Below are positions 62,660-64,000 of a stretch of 64,000 nucleotides of DNA, piece after piece. The notes beneath the pieces were generated by a model. That model ran no database searches, was not told where the DNA came from, and saw only the letters and a list, made by a program, of their open reading frames with translations. The translations under genes were made by a program, and so were the position numbers. The stretch is from Streptococcaceae bacterium AF54-32pH5A. GTDB taxonomy: Bacteria; Bacillota; Bacilli; Lactobacillales; Streptococcaceae. Position 1 is the stretch's first letter. Each line of letters starts with the position of its first letter. The DNA lies in assembly GCA_027682205.1 (NCBI GenBank), contig JAQDAD010000001.1, positions 868,001 to 932,000 on the forward strand. The letters run 5' to 3'.

Positions 62660-63132
62660 CAAGTGTATATGATTTTTCCATTTTAAACCAAAATAACCAA
62701 GTAACTCCTCTGGAGAGCTATCGTGGTAAAGTCCTCTTGATTGTCAACACTGCTACAGGATGTGGTTTAACGCCCCAGTATCAAGGACTCCAAGAACTCT
62801 ATGAACGCTACCAAGAACAGGGCTTTGAAATCTTGGATTTCCCTTGCAATCAGTTCATGGGACAAGCGCCCGGTAGCGCAGAGGAAATCAATAGTTTCTG
62901 TAGCATACACTATCAGACAACTTTCCCTCGCTTTGCCAAGATCAAGGTCAACGGCAAGGAAGCAGATCCTCTTTATGTTTGGCTAAAAGACCAGAAAGCT
63001 GGTCCGCTAGGAAAACGAATCGAATGGAATTTTGCTAAGTTTCTCATTGGTCGAGATGGGCAAGTCCTTGAGCGCTTCTCTTCCAAAACAGACCCCCAAA
63101 CCATCCAAGAGTCTCTCCAAAAGATACTCTAA
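62656..63132 (+). CDS. Glutathione peroxidase family thiol peroxidase
   Basis: This enzyme reduces peroxides. The 158-residue protein has the family pattern VNTATGCGLTPQYQGLQELY (about 30-49) with a cysteine in place of selenocysteine, then DFPCNQFMGQAPGS (about 67-80) and the WNFAKFLIG block (Trp/Asn, about 128-136). Bacterial members of this type often use thioredoxin rather than glutathione. It is translationally coupled to the preceding membrane gene and ends in a terminator. Confidence 0.93.
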   Translation: MTSVYDFSILNQNNQVTPLESYRGKVLLIVNTATGCGLTPQYQGLQELYERYQEQGFEILDFPCNQFMGQAPGSAEEINSFCSIHYQTTFPRFAKIKVNGKEADPLYVWLKDQKAGPLGKRIEWNFAKFLIGRDGQVLERFSSKTDPQTIQESLQKIL

Positions 63133-63141
63133 TTTCTTTTT

Positions 63142-63188
63142 AAAACGTGTCCTTTCATTTAGTTTGAGACTTGAAAGGATGCGTTTTT
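63142..63188 (+). terminator. Terminator after the peroxidase gene
   Basis: A 16-bp stem with two G-U pairs (AAAACGTGTCCTTTCA against TGAAAGGATGCGTTTT) is followed by T. Confidence 0.8.
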
Positions 63189-63339
63189 CCTTTAAAAAGT
63201 AACTTATTTTCTTTAATTTATATTTATTTTTTGCTTTTTTGCTATTGCAATTCTTTCATTAATTTAGTATATTTGTTATATTAAAAGTTTTCAGTCATTT
63301 TAAGGGAGAAATGACCTTTTAAATTTTTTTATCTTAAAA

Positions 63340-63353
63340 TGAAAGCGCTTTAT
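63340..63353 (+). promoter_or_regulatory. Cre-like site upstream of the right-edge surface protein
   Basis: TGAAAGCGCTTTAT matches the CcpA consensus core TGWAARCGYTW fully, with one mismatch in the tail. Confidence 0.6.
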
Positions 63354-63474
63354 AAGCAGGAGGTAAGGTGGCTTACAAATTATCAGAGAGTTTTTTCATT
63401 AAATCAAGTTGCAACCAAGTCAGACTTGGGCTCGGGCAGTAGCTGACTGCCTTTCTAAAAACTAGGAGTATATT

Positions 63475-64000
63475 ATGAATCGATACCTTTTTGAAAAAGG
63501 GCAAACTTTTAGCATTCGGAAGTTGACTGTAGGTGTGGCCTCTGTCATCGTCGGACTGGCATTTTTTGCTTCTGGAACCGTGCGTGCAGACGAAACATCT
63601 CCTGCCACGACATCCAATCTTGACAAACAGATTGAGCAAGTCACAGATATAGAACAGAGCAAGGCTGAACCAGTCAAAGAAGAAGGTCGAGTAGAGACTG
63701 AAAAACAAGAAACACCTGCTACCGATACCAGCAGTGCTGATTTGCTCCCTGAAGAAATTCAAGACCGTGCCTATCCAGATACACCTGTCAAAGAACTCGA
63801 CACGACAACTATCGTTGACAAGAAAGCTAGTCCAAAAGTAGAAACTAAGAGCATTCTAAAGGATAAGGAAGAAACTCCAAAAGAAGCTGAAAACGGAAAC
63901 CGTGCTATTATAAAAGGTGGAGAAGACCTCAAACACATTAACTACGAGGGACAACCTGCTACTGCTGCTACTATGATTTACAGCACTTACAATGCAGGAG
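63475..64000 (+). CDS. YSIRK-type surface protein, N-terminal part, probable trypsin-like serine protease (partial)
   Basis: The frame starts at 63475 (MNRYLFEKGQTFSIRK) after AGGAG and is open to the right edge. A signal of the YSIRK class (FSIRKLTVGVASVIVG, about 12-27) is followed by cleavage near ADE (about 40) and an acidic, Glu/Thr/Lys-rich linker. The last visible residues, GGEDLKHINYEGQPATAA with TMIYSTYN, resemble from memory the start of the protease domain of pneumococcal CbpG-type trypsin-like proteases. The catalytic residues lie outside the window, so the protease call is tentative. Confidence 0.6.
   Translation, partial: MNRYLFEKGQTFSIRKLTVGVASVIVGLAFFASGTVRADETSPATTSNLDKQIEQVTDIEQSKAEPVKEEGRVETEKQETPATDTSSADLLPEEIQDRAYPDTPVKELDTTTIVDKKASPKVETKSILKDKEETPKEAENGNRAIIKGGEDLKHINYEGQPATAATMIYSTYNAG

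Larger units (their letters stand above)
63133..63474 (+). other. Gene-free regulatory region before the right-edge surface protein
   Basis: These 342 bp hold the peroxidase terminator, a candidate promoter (TTGCAA at 63245, 17 bp, TATATT at 63268), an inverted repeat GTCATTT/AAATGAC near 63295-63317 and a cre-like site at 63340. No open frame is supported. Confidence 0.6.

Noticed and set aside
63373..63762. 129-codon minus-strand frame over the right-edge surface protein start
   Set aside because: It is antisense to a clear YSIRK signal peptide and has no ribosome site.

Overview
This window is chromosome of a mitis-group Streptococcus (S. mitis / S. oralis / S. infantis type, a close relative of S. 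pneumoniae). The evidence is the low GC content, the type II fatty-acid cluster with FabT, FabK and FabM, the PiuBCDA siderophore importer, the scpAB operon with an XerD-like gene, the rsmH-ftsL-pbp2X-mraY cell-wall cluster, and two surface proteins with YSIRK signals. The block from the AGCS symporter to gatC has the same gene content and order as the pneumococcal chromosome. Species cannot be fixed from the sequence alone.

Layout. 1-3.1 kb: end of a type I restriction-modification locus (hsdS, cut by the left edge, and hsdM). 3.3-3.9 kb: YefM-YoeB toxin-antitoxin pair flanked by a 28-bp direct repeat that is also a terminator. 4-10.7 kb: housekeeping run on the minus strand (yqeG, yqeH, yhbY, nadD, yqeK, rsfS, a methyltransferase, tmcAL) interrupted by an unrecognised AT-rich membrane-protein gene. 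10.7-17.2 kb: CorA, a short MscS, SstT, an aromatic-acid-exporter-like protein, RF3 and a YwaF-type membrane protein. 17.4-22.1 kb: gatCAB, then efp-yqhY-nusB. 22.2-23.1 kb: a small double-glycine peptide gene with a CPBP-protease/immunity-type gene. 23.2-33.8 kb: complete type II fatty-acid operon on the minus strand (fabM-fabT-fabH-acpP-fabK-fabD-fabG-fabF-accB-fabZ-accC-accD-accA). 34-37.2 kb: lysC, a DUF956 gene and serS behind a T-box. 37.3-40.6 kb: TDT transporter, AhpD-like protein, and an AGCS symporter behind a glycine riboswitch. 40.7-44.5 kb: piuBCDA. 44.5-50.7 kb: minus-strand run yneF, murI, rdgB fusion, phosphoesterase, cbpB, xerD-like, scpA, scpB, rluB, yidD. 51-56.2 kb: a 1742-residue LPXTG-anchored GH95 alpha-L-fucosidase under a cre site. 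56.3-60.8 kb: rsmH, ftsL, pbp2X, mraY. 61-63.1 kb: XRE regulator with three small membrane proteins, then glutathione peroxidase. 63.5 kb to the right edge: start of a second YSIRK surface protein, probably a trypsin-like protease, also behind a cre-like site.

Functionally most of the window is core metabolism: membrane lipid synthesis, mis-acylated tRNA repair, ribosome assembly, iron uptake, chromosome condensation and septal wall synthesis. The accessory or unusual parts are the HsdS protein with two almost identical target-recognition domains, the repeat-flanked toxin-antitoxin insertion, the AT-rich membrane gene, the double-glycine peptide locus, the XRE/DUF3278 cassette with a palindromic operator, a cluster of stacked hairpins between two convergent genes, and the host-glycan-degrading surface enzyme. 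No single locus amounts to a proven new system; the HsdS duplication and the peptide/CPBP locus are the best leads.
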